A stretch of 64,000 nt of DNA from Acidisoma sp. L85 (GCF_009765865.1 NZ_LMUQ01000026.1:264419-328418); one strand, 5' to 3'; positions 43,550-52,403 are shown, numbered from the stretch's first letter. The notes: generated by a model from the letters alone, not told the origin. Program-made: numbers and translations.

Positions 43550-44608
43550 ATGCGTATCGCCCAGGTTTCGCCTCTGTATGAGGCTGTTCCCCCTCGCCTC
43601 TATGGCGGCACCGAGCGTGTCGTCTCCTTCCTTACGGAAGAACTGGTGGCGATGGGCCATGACGTAACATTGTTCGCCAGCGGTGACTCTATCACCCGCG
43701 CACGTCTCGAGCCGATGTGTGCCGAGGCCCTGCGCCTCGATCCCTCGATCCGTGATCGTATCGCTCCCCATTTGTTGATGATGGAGGCGATCCGCGACCG
43801 CGTGGATGAGTTCGACGTCATCCATTTCCACAACGACTACCTGCCCTTCTCGCTGTTCTCTCGCCAGGCAACGCCTTTCGTGACGACCATCCACGGCCGC
43901 CTCGACCTACAGGAATTCATAGACATCTACGGCGCTTTTCCGAAGGTGCCGCTGATCTCCATCTCCGACAGCCAGCGCGCGCCGGTGCCGAACCTGAACT
44001 GGCTGCGGACAGTCCATCACGGACTGCCGCTCAATCTGCTGACGCCGCGCTCGGTCGAGCCGAGCTATCTCGCCGTGCTCGGCCGCGTTTCGCCGGAGAA
44101 GGGTGTGGACAAGGCGATCCGCATCGCCGGCCGCGCTGGGATGCCGCTCAAGATCGCCGCCAAGGTCGATGCAGCCGACGAGGAGTATTTCCAGGCCGTG
44201 ATCAAGCCGCTCCTGAAGCAGCCGCATGTCGAGTTCATCGGCGAGATCAACGAGCGGCAAAAGCCCGAATTCCTTGCCGGCGCCCATGCCCTGCTCTTCC
44301 CCATCGACTGGCCCGAGCCCTTCGGCCTGGTGATGATCGAGGCCATGGCCTGCGGCACCCCTGTCATTACCTACGAGCGCGGTTCCGTGCCCGAGGTTAT
44401 CGACGAGGGCGTAACGGGCTTCGTCGCGCGCGATGAGGCAGACGCGGTGCGTGCTGTGCGTCGCCTCGGCGAAATCAGCCGAGACGGCGTGCGCGCCCGC
44501 TTCGAGCAGCGCTTCACATCTCGCCGCATGGCCGAGAACTACCTCTCGGTCTATGAGGAGATGGTCGAGCGCCGCCCGCGCCCGGCGCTCCGCGCTGTCG
44601 CGGGCTAA
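43550..44608 (+). CDS. Glycosyltransferase family 4
   Basis: A 352-residue GT-B fold enzyme. MRIAQVSPLYEAVPPRLYGG with GTERVVSFLTEEL begins the acceptor domain. The donor domain has LGRVSPEKGVDKAIRIAGRA and the EX7E motif PEPFGLVMIEAMACGTPVI, typical of retaining GT4 enzymes using nucleotide sugars. I chose the ATG at 43550 after AGGAG, since the frame upstream (from 43379) lacks conserved sequence. It is divergent from the ABC exporter across a 295-base promoter region with AT-rich segments and no other recognised element. The product glycan is unknown. Confidence 0.9.
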   Translation: MRIAQVSPLYEAVPPRLYGGTERVVSFLTEELVAMGHDVTLFASGDSITRARLEPMCAEALRLDPSIRDRIAPHLLMMEAIRDRVDEFDVIHFHNDYLPFSLFSRQATPFVTTIHGRLDLQEFIDIYGAFPKVPLISISDSQRAPVPNLNWLRTVHHGLPLNLLTPRSVEPSYLAVLGRVSPEKGVDKAIRIAGRAGMPLKIAAKVDAADEEYFQAVIKPLLKQPHVEFIGEINERQKPEFLAGAHALLFPIDWPEPFGLVMIEAMACGTPVITYERGSVPEVIDEGVTGFVARDEADAVRAVRRLGEISRDGVRARFEQRFTSRRMAENYLSVYEEMVERRPRPALRAVAG

Positions 44609-44640
44609 CGCGCCAAGAGGCTGACAGGTGCCTGATCGCC

Positions 44641-45069
44641 ATGACGCTGTTGGAGATCAGGCCCGGCCTCACTTTGGATGACGAAACCATCGAGTTTCGT
44701 TTCGTCCGCGCCTCGGGCCCGGGCGGCCAGAACGTCAACAAAGTGTCAACCGCGGTAGAGCTGCGGTTCGACACCCGGCGCTGGCCGGAAATGCCTGCCG
44801 CAATGGCACCACGGCTGGCGACCCTTGCCGGCCAGCGCATGACGCAGGACGGTGTTGTCGTGATCTTCGCGCAGAGCTACCGCAGCCAGATTCGCAACCG
44901 GGAAGACGCCACTGAGCGGTTGGTGGCGCTTCTCCGCGAGGCTGCTGAGGTACCGCGCCGCCGCCGTCCGACGCGGCCGACACTCGGCAGCAAGACGCGA
45001 AGGCTGGACACCAAGACCCGCCGAGGCAACGTCAAGCGGATGCGGGGTTCGCCGGATTCATCGAGCTGA
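44641..45069 (+). CDS. arfB: ArfB, ribosome-rescue peptidyl-tRNA hydrolase
   Basis: ArfB releases stalled peptides from ribosomes lacking a stop codon. The 142-residue length is right for ArfB/YaeJ. The catalytic loop ASGPGGQNVNKVSTAVEL holds the GGQ motif (28-30). The C-terminus is a basic tail (RPTLGSKTRRLDTKTRR) that enters the mRNA channel, distinguishing it from release factors RF1/RF2. It follows the GT4 gene by 32 bases and is followed by an inverted-repeat element. Confidence 0.93.
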   Translation: MTLLEIRPGLTLDDETIEFRFVRASGPGGQNVNKVSTAVELRFDTRRWPEMPAAMAPRLATLAGQRMTQDGVVVIFAQSYRSQIRNREDATERLVALLREAAEVPRRRRPTRPTLGSKTRRLDTKTRRGNVKRMRGSPDSSS

Positions 45070-45081
45070 GATGAGGAGAAT

Positions 45082-45181
45082 CTCCCCGCCCTGCAAGCGA
45101 GGGGTTGGGGGTGGGTTCGGCATCGCGACGGTAGGTTTCGACCCAAAGAACCCACCCCAAGCCCCTCCGTTGCTGGGAGGG
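45082..45181. repeat. Large inverted repeat at a convergent junction (second repeat type)
   Basis: Arms GGGGTTGGGGGTGGGTTC (45101-45118) and GAACCCACCCCAAGCCCC (45148-45165) match at 16 of 18 positions across a 29-base spacer. Smaller pairings lie outside them (CCCC..GGGG on the left, CCCTCC..GGGAGG-like on the right). It is unlike the other dispersed repeat. It lies between arfB and the convergent gene at 45216 and could form a strong RNA structure on either strand, a candidate bidirectional terminator. Related G-rich palindromes occur in other proteobacterial genomes (established knowledge in general form). Confidence 0.75.
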
Positions 45182-45215
45182 CAACCGGCAAGCAAGCCCC
45201 CTTAGCCCAACACCA

Positions 45216-45509
45216 TCAACGGCTTGTAGCCGCCAATTGCTGTGCGGTTAGAAAGCGGATGTTGCGCTGGACCGCATTCCGCACCGTTATCTCGTGACCC
45301 TGCTCAAGCGCGGTGATCATCGCCGCCATATCCTCTTCCACGCGCTTCATCTCCTTGTAGATGGGATGGCGCCCGGCGCCGTAGCCGTTCTTCCTTAGGT
45401 GCTCCAGGATCATCCAGGCACGGTCGTAAACGATGCCCGCACCCTTCCAGGCCGGCACACCGCCCTTGCCGCCACTCACCGTGTCGTAGCTCATGGGTAT
45501 GTCTTTCAT
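45216..45509 (-). CDS. Small hypothetical protein
   Basis: A 97-residue soluble protein containing GGKGGVPAWKGAGIVYDRA, a Lys/Glu-rich helix (YKEMKRVEEDMAAMI) and a C-terminal helix (NAVQRNIRFLTAQQL). No signal peptide or membrane segment and no recognised family. The start is unsettled: ATG at 45509, ATG at 45494 or TTG at 45527 are possible. An AGG lies about 15 bases before 45494. It is divergent from the RidA gene. Confidence 0.55.
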   Translation of the reverse strand: MKDIPMSYDTVSGGKGGVPAWKGAGIVYDRAWMILEHLRKNGYGAGRHPIYKEMKRVEEDMAAMITALEQGHEITVRNAVQRNIRFLTAQQLAATSR

Positions 45510-45604
45510 CCTGGCCGAAATCGACAACCGCCGGGGGTCCCGGCTGGATCATGTGCCCGCTTGGTCATAGGCTTCACCCCTGACTGGGGCGGGAATCGAA
45601 AAGC

Positions 45605-46006
45605 ATGCGACGCTTGATCACCTCGGGATCGCCCTTCGAGGCGACCATCGGCTATTCCCGCGCCGTGGTCGACGGCGCATGGGTCTTTGTGAGCGGCACG
45701 ACCGGTTTCGATTACGCGACCATGACGATTTCGCCCGATGTGCGCGAACAGGCCGAACAGGCGATGCGCAATATCGGCCAAGCGCTGACCGAGGCCGGCA
45801 CTTCCTTCAATGATATCGTTCGCGTGCGCTACATCCTGCCCGATGCCGCCGATTTCGAGCCGTGCTGGCCGGTGCTGCAACGCTATCTCGGCGAGGTCCG
45901 GCCAGCAGCGACCATGCTGGCAGCGGGCCTCCTCGATCCGCGCATGAAAATCGAGATCGAAGTCACGGCGCGCCGAGCAAGCGTACCCCCAGAAGGCGAC
46001 CGCTGA
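45605..46006 (+). CDS. RidA (YjgF/YER057c/UK114) family protein
   Basis: A 133-residue trimeric-fold protein. RidA hydrolyses reactive enamine/imine intermediates. Features: AVVDGAWVFVSGTTGFDY, VREQAEQAMRNIGQALTEAG, the key Arg in DIVRVRYILPD and the C-terminal IEIEVTARRA. Its stop overlaps the permease start (TGATG), so it is translationally coupled to the next gene. Other RidA-fold proteins bind ligands without hydrolysis, so the precise activity is not certain. Confidence 0.9.
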   Translation: MRRLITSGSPFEATIGYSRAVVDGAWVFVSGTTGFDYATMTISPDVREQAEQAMRNIGQALTEAGTSFNDIVRVRYILPDAADFEPCWPVLQRYLGEVRPAATMLAAGLLDPRMKIEIEVTARRASVPPEGDR

Positions 46007-47346
46007 TGGCCCCCCTCGTCTCGGTCGGTCTTGCCGTCGTCGCGGTTCTCGCGCTGATCGTCCTCATCGCGCGTTTCCGCATTAATGCGTTCATCGTGAT
46101 CTTCGTCGTCTCGCTAGCGCTCGCGTTGGCCGCTGGCATGCCCGCGGCGAAAGTCGTGACCTCTTTCGAGAATGGCGTCGGCCATGCGCTCGGCCATATC
46201 GCGATCATCATCGCGCTCGGCACCATGCTGGGAAAGATGCTGGCCGAATCGGGTGGCGCCGAGCGGGTCGCCGAGACGCTGATCCACTGGTTCGGCCCGA
46301 AGCGCATCCACTGGGCGATGATGCTCATCGGCCTGATCATCGGCCTGCCGGTCTTCTTCGAGGTCGGTTTCGTCCTGCTCATCCCGGTCGCGTTCAACGT
46401 GGCAAAGCGGACGGGCACGCCGCTAATTCTCGTCGCTTTGCCTCTGGTGGCGGGGCTTTCGGTGGTCCATGGACTGATGCCGCCGCACCCGGCGGCGATG
46501 CTCGCGGTCCTAGCCTTCAATGCGCCGATCGGGCCGACAATTCTCTACGCGTTGATTGTAGGCGTTCCCGCCGCCATCCTCGCCGGGCCGATTTTCGCCT
46601 CCTACCTCGCGCCGCGCATGCGCCTGCCGGACGAGAATCCGATGGAGGCGCAATTCGTCAGCGCGGAGCAACAACGTGTCCTCCCCGGCTTCGGCATCAC
46701 CATGGCCACCATCCTGCTGCCGGTCTTCCTCATGCTGTTGGGAAGCTGGGTCGGCCTCCTCACCACCAAGGGCTCAGCGGCTTACGAGATTCTAAATTTT
46801 CTGGGCAATACCGATATCGCGCTGCTGCTGGCGACGATCCTGAGCTTCTATACGCTCGGCATCGCACGGGGCATCTCGCGTGACACGATTCTCAAATACA
46901 CCAATGAATGCTTGGCACCGACCGCGATGATCACCTTGCTGATCGGTGCGGGAGGCGGTTTCGGCCGTGTGCTGATCGATAGCGGCGTGTCGCAGGCAAT
47001 CGTGACCGTCGCGACCGGGGCGCATGTGCCGCTGCTCGTTCTCGCCTGGCTGCTCGCAGCACTGGTGCGTCTGGCGGTGGGTTCCTCGACCGTCGCGATG
47101 ACCACCGCCGCCGGTATCGTCGCGCCCATCGCGCTGCATTCGCCCGGCGTCTCGGCGCCGTTGCTCGTGTTGGTGACTGGTGCGGGCTCGCTGATCTACA
47201 GCCACGTCAATGACGGCGGCTTCTGGCTGGTGAAGGAGTATCTCAATATGAGCGTGGCTCAGACGCTGAAGAGCTGGTCGGTGCTGGAGACGATCATCTC
47301 GGTGACAGGACTGATTCTGGCGCTCGGCCTGTCCTTGGTTGTCTGA
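46006..47346 (+). CDS. GntP-family gluconate/organic acid:H+ symporter
   Basis: A 446-residue inner-membrane transporter with about 12 hydrophobic segments. GntP-family motifs include ALGTMLGKMLAESGGAERVA, the hinge GLPVFFEVGFVLLIP, and MPPHPAAMLAV. The C-terminus has SHVNDGGFWLVKEYLNMS, diagnostic of the family. Substrates in the family are gluconate, glycerate, fructuronate and other sugar acids. No kinase gene is adjacent. The coupled RidA gene suggests a substrate whose breakdown yields imine intermediates, for example an amino or dehydratable sugar acid (inference). Confidence 0.93.
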   Translation: MAPLVSVGLAVVAVLALIVLIARFRINAFIVIFVVSLALALAAGMPAAKVVTSFENGVGHALGHIAIIIALGTMLGKMLAESGGAERVAETLIHWFGPKRIHWAMMLIGLIIGLPVFFEVGFVLLIPVAFNVAKRTGTPLILVALPLVAGLSVVHGLMPPHPAAMLAVLAFNAPIGPTILYALIVGVPAAILAGPIFASYLAPRMRLPDENPMEAQFVSAEQQRVLPGFGITMATILLPVFLMLLGSWVGLLTTKGSAAYEILNFLGNTDIALLLATILSFYTLGIARGISRDTILKYTNECLAPTAMITLLIGAGGGFGRVLIDSGVSQAIVTVATGAHVPLLVLAWLLAALVRLAVGSSTVAMTTAAGIVAPIALHSPGVSAPLLVLVTGAGSLIYSHVNDGGFWLVKEYLNMSVAQTLKSWSVLETIISVTGLILALGLSLVV

Positions 47347-48079
47347 CGCGACGGGGGTTCCGCGAATCGGCACCGCGGGTTGGAGCATTCCGAAGGCGGT
47401 CGCGGATGCGTTTCCAGCGGCCGGCAGCCACCTTACGCGCTACGCCGCGCGCTTTTCGGCGGTCGAAATCAACTCGTCGTTCTATCGCCCGCATCGCCCC
47501 ACGACCTATGCCCGCTGGGCGGCAAGCGTGCCGGAAGATTTTCGCTTCTCGGTCAAGCTGCCACGTTCGATCACGCATGAGCGCAAGCTGGAGGATGTGG
47601 CGGAACCGCTTGACCAATTCCTGACCGAGGTGTGTGCGCTTGGTGACAGGCTTGGCCCTATGCTGATCCAGCTGCCGCCCAGCCTGGAATGCGAGCAGGC
47701 AGTGGCCGAGCGTTTCTTCACTCGGATGCGCGAGTGCTTCGATGGCGCGCTCGTCTGCGAACCGCGCCATGCGAGCTGGTTCGAGGATCGGGTCGAAGCA
47801 ATGCTGGCGGCTTTCCGGGTCGCTCGAGTCGCCGCCGACCCAGCGCCAGTTGCGCGCGCGGCCGAGCCAGGTGGCTGGCCGGATCTCGTCTATCGCCGCC
47901 TGCATGGCGCACCGAAGATCTACTATTCAAGCTATGCCGCGACGGAACTCGACTGCTACGCGGCGTCGATGCGCGACGCGGAGGCGGCGGAAAGCTGGTG
48001 CATCTTCGACAATACGGCGCTGGGCGAAGCAACCCGGAACGCGCTGGACCTGCTCGCCGGCTGCGGGCGTAACAACTAA
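47339..48079 (+). CDS. DUF72 domain protein
   Basis: A 246-residue TIM-barrel-like DUF72 protein. Family motifs: RIGTAGWSIP, SAVEINSSFYRPHRPTTYARW, FRFSVKLPRSITH, MLIQLPPSLE, VCEPRHASWF and CIFDNTALGEA. Function unknown, although metal-dependent hydrolase activity has been suggested from the fold. The frame starts at a TTG (47339) inside the symporter's last codons (8-base overlap). Its stop codon overlaps that of the convergent UPF0178 gene. Confidence 0.88.
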   Translation: MSDATGVPRIGTAGWSIPKAVADAFPAAGSHLTRYAARFSAVEINSSFYRPHRPTTYARWAASVPEDFRFSVKLPRSITHERKLEDVAEPLDQFLTEVCALGDRLGPMLIQLPPSLECEQAVAERFFTRMRECFDGALVCEPRHASWFEDRVEAMLAAFRVARVAADPAPVARAAEPGGWPDLVYRRLHGAPKIYYSSYAATELDCYAASMRDAEAAESWCIFDNTALGEATRNALDLLAGCGRNN

Positions 48080-48567
48080 AACCCGCCAGGTGGGACCCTG
48101 AGCGACGGCGGCGCCGGGCGGCGCGCGGCCTGGATGACACTGTCCAGCGCGGCGAGAAAGCGTGAGCGGTCCTGCTTTGTCAGCGTCGATGGGCCGCCGG
48201 TGGGCAAGCCTGTGGCGCGCAGATGCTCGGCAACCGCGCGTCCAGCGAGGGCACTGCCGATATTGTCCGAGGTCCAGACATGCCCCTTCGGCGAAAGCGC
48301 TCGTGCGCCCCGAGCCAGACAGCGGGCCGCGAGCGGGATGTCGGCGGTGATGCAGACATCGGGCGCCTCGACGCGATCGGCGATCCAATCATCCGCCGCG
48401 TCCGGCCCCGCATCGACGGTGATCATCTGCACGTTGGGCCGCCCGGTCGGCCGGATCGGCCGCGACCCGTTCGCCACCACAAACACCGCCAGCCCAAGCC
48501 GATCCGCCACGCGATAAACCTCATCGCGCACCGGGCAGGCATCGCCATCAACATAAAGGATGGTCAT
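48076..48567 (-). CDS. UPF0178 (YaiI/YqxD) family protein
   Basis: A 163-residue PIN-like fold protein of the conserved UPF0178 family, with YVDGDACPVRDEVYRVA, VDAGPDAADDWIA, VCITADIPLAARCLARGA and the C-terminal TKQDRSRFLAALD. The acidic residues resemble a nuclease site, but activity is undetermined in the family. It lies downstream of livF on the same strand. Its stop codon overlaps the DUF72 stop. Confidence 0.92.
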   Translation of the reverse strand: MTILYVDGDACPVRDEVYRVADRLGLAVFVVANGSRPIRPTGRPNVQMITVDAGPDAADDWIADRVEAPDVCITADIPLAARCLARGARALSPKGHVWTSDNIGSALAGRAVAEHLRATGLPTGGPSTLTKQDRSRFLAALDSVIQAARRPAPPSLRVPPGGF

Positions 48568-48608
48568 CTCAAACGAACCGCGGCCTGGGGCCGCCGGCCG
48601 CAGCGGGT

Positions 48609-48625
48609 CGAGGGCGGAGCCCTCG
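48609..48625 (-). terminator. Stem-loop after livF
   Basis: CGAGGGC and GCCCTCG (48609-48615, 48619-48625) form a perfect 7-bp stem with a 3-base loop 8 bases past the livF stop. No T-run follows. It likely slows or ends transcription of the liv operon, low certainty. Confidence 0.35.
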
Positions 48626-48632
48626 CCTTGCC

Positions 48633-49352
48633 TCAGTGACCGCCCTGCATTTCGCCAAGATAGGCCTCGCGCACCGTCTCATTCTCCCGCAATTCGGCCG
48701 CGGAGCCCGAGAGGATAACCTGCCCGGTCTGCAAGACATAGGCGCGGTTGGCGATGAGCAGTGCCATGGCGGCGTTCTGCTCCACCATGAAGATCGAGAC
48801 GCCTTGGCGATTGATCTCCTGGATAATGTCAAAGGTCTGCTCGACATAGAGTGGCGAGAGACCCATCGACGGCTCGTCCATGCAGATCAGCCGCGGCCGG
48901 GCCATCAGCGCGCGGCCGATCGCGACCATCTGCTGTTCGCCACCCGACAGCGTGCCGGAGACCTGATCGCGCCGTTCCTTCACACGCGGAAACAGCGAAT
49001 AGACCCGGTCGAGATCCTGGTCGAATTCGGCGCCCTTTTTGCGCGTATAGGCGCCCATCTCGAGATTCTCGAAAACCGTCATGCGGGGAAACAGCCGCCG
49101 CGCTTCCAGCACCGGCGCGATGCCGCGCTTCACGCGCTCCACAGTGGCGAGACCCTCGATGGCCTCGCCCTCATAGATGACGCTGCCGGAAGTTGGGCGG
49201 ACGATCCCCATGATCGTCTTCATCGTGGTGGTCTTGCCCGAGGCATTGCCGCCGAGCAGGCAGACGATTTCCCCCTGATCGAGCCGGTAGTTCACGTTCT
49301 TCAGAACGTGAAGGTCCCCGTAATGCGTATTGACCATACGAAACTCAAGCAC
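48633..49352 (-). CDS. livF: LivF, branched-chain amino acid ABC transporter ATPase
   Basis: A 239-residue ATPase of the LivF type: Walker A GGNASGKTTT (about 35-44), Q-loop region ARRLFPRMTVFENL, signature LSGGEQQMVAIGRALM, Walker B LICMDEPSMGLSP. The start overlaps the LivM-LivG fusion gene by 8 bases. It provides the second nucleotide-binding domain of the importer. Confidence 0.95.
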   Translation of the reverse strand: MLEFRMVNTHYGDLHVLKNVNYRLDQGEIVCLLGGNASGKTTTMKTIMGIVRPTSGSVIYEGEAIEGLATVERVKRGIAPVLEARRLFPRMTVFENLEMGAYTRKKGAEFDQDLDRVYSLFPRVKERRDQVSGTLSGGEQQMVAIGRALMARPRLICMDEPSMGLSPLYVEQTFDIIQEINRQGVSIFMVEQNAAMALLIANRAYVLQTGQVILSGSAAELRENETVREAYLGEMQGGH

Positions 49353-51453
49353 GGGCGGCGGCCCCTCTGCCCAGATAGGCGGTTAGCACCGCTTCATTGC
49401 GACGCACCTCGTCGGGTAGGCCCTCGGTCAGCTTCTCGCCATGGTCCAGCACGATTACCTTCGACGCGATGCGCGTCACCACATCGAGCTTATGCTCGAT
49501 GATAAGGATGGTCAGGCCGAGCGCGTTCAGCCCCTTGATCTGCTCCGCGAGCTCAAGCGATTCCGACGTGTCCATGCCGGCCGTCGGCTCATCGAGCAGC
49601 AGAATGCGCGGACGCGAGGCCAGCGCGCGAGAAATCTCGACGCGGCGGCGGTTCGCGTAGGACAGCCCTTCCACCGTGTGATTGAGACGCGGCACGAGAC
49701 GGTTGCCGAAAATTTCGGCGATCTCTAACACCCAGCTCCGCGCGACCTTCTCCTCTTTCAGATTGCTGGGGCCCCAGAAGACGGTGCCGATCGGGCCGCT
49801 GCGCAGACGCGCATGCTGACCAACCAGGATATTGTCGAGCACCGTCATGGTCGGGAACAGCCGCAGGTTCTGAAAGGTGCGCGCCACGCCCGCCTTGAGG
49901 ATCTCATGTGGCTGAAGACCCAGGATCTCCGCCCCGTTGAAGAGGATGCTGCCTTCGGCGGCGCGTGTGAGGCCGGTGATAGTGTTGAAGAGCGTCGATT
50001 TCCCGGAACCGTTCGGCCCGATGACGGCGACGACGCTGCCGGCAGGCACTGTGATGTTGATCTTGTTCAACGCCACCAACCCGCCGAACCGAACCGTCAC
50101 GTCATTGATCTCGAGCATCGGCACCGCACCCGGCGCGTGGGCGTAGCGCTCGCCACTGATCTGCGACAGGCGAACATCGCTCGCCGCACGGCGCTGCACC
50201 GAGGCATGCTGCTGCTCCGTGGTCAGCGCCCGCTGACGGCGCGCGGCCGGAATGAGACCTTCTCGCCGGTAGAGCATCATCGCGACAAGGATAATGCCGA
50301 AGATAAGTTCACTCGCCTGGGTGAGATCGAGGGAGCTTATGTAGTCGGAGCCGATGGCGGTGCCGAGCGCGTCGATCCACTGTGTCAGCGAGCCGAGGAA
50401 CCAAGTCTGCAGCAGTTGCAACAGAATGGCGCCGAGCACCACGCCCCAGATGCTGCCGAGACCGCCGAGCACCACCATGACCAAGATCATGACGGAGACG
50501 GGGAAACCGAACATGTCGGGTGTCGCGGTCTGTAGCTTTGCGACATAGAAGGTTCCGGACATTCCGGCGAAGCCGGCGCCGATACCGAAGGCCAGCAGCT
50601 TGAAGCGGACGAGATGAATGCCCATCGCGCTGGCGGCGATTTCGTCATCGCGGATTGCCATCCAGGCGCGGCCGATGCGGCCGTCTCGCAGACGGGTGCT
50701 GACGAAGATCAGGAAGGCGATGAGGCCGAGGCCGACGTAGTAATAGGGCGTGGCGTTGATGCCGAAGTGATAGCTGCCGATTTGCGCACCGGCGATGCCG
50801 TTCAAACCTGCGGCGCCATTGGTGAGTCCGGTCCAGTTGCGCGCCACGATGGGCACGATCTCGCCGAAGCCGAGTGTCACGATCGCCAGGTAATCGCCGC
50901 GCAGGCGCAAGGTCGGCGCACCAAAGAGCACGCCGAAGAAGGCCGCGATGAAGGCGGATACCGGCAGCATGATCCAGAAGGAGACGGTGAAATGCACGAT
51001 GGCATGGCCGTTTTGCACGACCTTCTGGACCAGGCCGAGATAGGCGAAGGGTTGCCAGAAGACACCCCAGTCGGGGGTGATTTGCCAGGACGTCAGGATG
51101 CCGAAGGAATAAGCGCCGATCGCGAAGAAGGCCGCGTAGCCGAGATCGAGCAGGCCGGCGAAACCCACCACGATGTTCAGGCCGAGCGCCAGTGTCGCGT
51201 AAGCCGTCGCATTGGCCGCCGCGTCGATATTGGCCTGATCTCCGCTGAGGATCGGGAAGATCAAGGCGAGGATCGCGACGACGGTGATGACGGCGTATTG
51301 GACGCGCGGCCGCTCGAAGGGCGCGGTCAGCCGTGTCCAGCGGCTCGTCGCGACCTGCACGGTGTGCAGCGCATTGACGTTCTCATGACCAGGCGTGTTG
51401 TCCAGGATCGTGGGGTCAGGTGTGGAATCCGGGGAGGTGGTGGTCGTTTCCAT
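49345..51453 (-). CDS. Fused LivM permease-LivG ATPase of the branched-chain amino acid importer
   Basis: A single 702-residue protein joins two normally separate subunits. The LivM part (about 1-400) has an N-terminal extension, about ten membrane segments, LGLNIVVGFAGLLDLGYAAF and ARNWTGLTNGAAGL. A linker of about 50 residues follows (AARRQRALTTEQQHASVQRR). The LivG part (about 445-700) has Walker A GPNGSGKSTLFN, signature SYANRRRVEISRAL, Walker B ILLLDEPTAGMD. I chose the ATG at 51453 after GAGGAGAGG. The fusion is in frame with no internal stop. LivM-LivG fusions exist in other proteobacteria, so it is likely genuine. Confidence 0.93.
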   Translation of the reverse strand: METTTTSPDSTPDPTILDNTPGHENVNALHTVQVATSRWTRLTAPFERPRVQYAVITVVAILALIFPILSGDQANIDAAANATAYATLALGLNIVVGFAGLLDLGYAAFFAIGAYSFGILTSWQITPDWGVFWQPFAYLGLVQKVVQNGHAIVHFTVSFWIMLPVSAFIAAFFGVLFGAPTLRLRGDYLAIVTLGFGEIVPIVARNWTGLTNGAAGLNGIAGAQIGSYHFGINATPYYYVGLGLIAFLIFVSTRLRDGRIGRAWMAIRDDEIAASAMGIHLVRFKLLAFGIGAGFAGMSGTFYVAKLQTATPDMFGFPVSVMILVMVVLGGLGSIWGVVLGAILLQLLQTWFLGSLTQWIDALGTAIGSDYISSLDLTQASELIFGIILVAMMLYRREGLIPAARRQRALTTEQQHASVQRRAASDVRLSQISGERYAHAPGAVPMLEINDVTVRFGGLVALNKINITVPAGSVVAVIGPNGSGKSTLFNTITGLTRAAEGSILFNGAEILGLQPHEILKAGVARTFQNLRLFPTMTVLDNILVGQHARLRSGPIGTVFWGPSNLKEEKVARSWVLEIAEIFGNRLVPRLNHTVEGLSYANRRRVEISRALASRPRILLLDEPTAGMDTSESLELAEQIKGLNALGLTILIIEHKLDVVTRIASKVIVLDHGEKLTEGLPDEVRRNEAVLTAYLGRGAAARA

Positions 51454-51464
51454 CGCGCCTCTCC

Positions 51465-52403
51465 TCAGGACTTGGTGGGCGCAAGGCGGCCAAACAGGCC
51501 CGCCGGACGGCAGATGAGAACGAGAACGAGAATCGAGAAGATGATGACATCCGCCCATTTGACGGCGATGTACTGACCCGCGAGCGATTCGATGAGGCCG
51601 ATGATGATACCGCCCACCATGGCGCCAGGAATATTGCCGATGCCACCGAGCACGGCGGCGGTGAAGGCACGCAGTCCGGCGGAGAAGCCGATGCCGAAGC
51701 TCGTGAAATTGTAATAGAGGCTGAAGATCAGGCCTGCCGCTCCCGCCAAGGCGGAACCCATGAAGAAGGCGGTCATGATGACGCGATTGACCTCGACGCC
51801 CATCATCAGCGCGGCGTCCGGATCCTGCGCCGTGGCGCGCATCGCCTTGCCGAGCCGGCTACGCTGCACGAACCAGAAAAGGCCGCCCATCAACAGGGTC
51901 GAGATGACCCAGATGAGAATCTGGAAAACGGTGATGCGGGCGCCGTTTATGCCGCCGATATAGAATGACCAGTGCGGGATCGGATTGGGATAGTTCTTCT
52001 CGTTCGCGCCTTGAGTCAGCAGCACGACGTTGGAGAGAATATACGAGACGCCAATGGTGGTGATCATCGCCATCGGCCCCTTCACACCGCGTAGCGGCCG
52101 AAGGGCGAAACGTTCGATGATGACACCAAGAAACCCACAGGCAATCATCGTGACGACAAGAACAACAAGCAAAACGCCGACGAGCGGCAGCCCATGCAGT
52201 AGCACGGACTGGCCCTCAATTCCAAAAAGGTGAAGCACGCCCATGGCGATGAAGGAGCCGACCATGAAGACGTTGAAGTGAGAGAAGTTGATCAGCTCTA
52301 GGATGCCGTAGACGATCGTAAAGCCGAGAGCGAGCAGCGCGTACATCGCGCCCAGGCTGAGGCCATTAATGAGCTGCTGAAGCAGCAGGTCGAAAGGGGT
52401 CAT
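51465..52403 (-). CDS. livH: LivH, branched-chain amino acid ABC transporter permease
   Basis: A 312-residue permease with about eight hydrophobic segments. Features: LLQQLINGLSLGAMYALLAL at the start, FSHFNVFMVGSFIAM, ERFALRPLRGVKGPMAMITT and AVLGGIGNIPGAMVGGIIIG near the C-terminus. AGGTG precedes the ATG at 52403. It follows the binding protein gene across an internal terminator, and is followed by the LivM-LivG fusion after 11 bases. Confidence 0.94.
   Translation of the reverse strand: MTPFDLLLQQLINGLSLGAMYALLALGFTIVYGILELINFSHFNVFMVGSFIAMGVLHLFGIEGQSVLLHGLPLVGVLLVVLVVTMIACGFLGVIIERFALRPLRGVKGPMAMITTIGVSYILSNVVLLTQGANEKNYPNPIPHWSFYIGGINGARITVFQILIWVISTLLMGGLFWFVQRSRLGKAMRATAQDPDAALMMGVEVNRVIMTAFFMGSALAGAAGLIFSLYYNFTSFGIGFSAGLRAFTAAVLGGIGNIPGAMVGGIIIGLIESLAGQYIAVKWADVIIFSILVLVLICRPAGLFGRLAPTKS

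Noticed and set aside
45061-45120. Possible TPP-riboswitch-like CTGAGATGAGG after arfB
   Set aside because: Only a short chance match. No conserved P2-P5 structure is visible and no thiamine gene follows.
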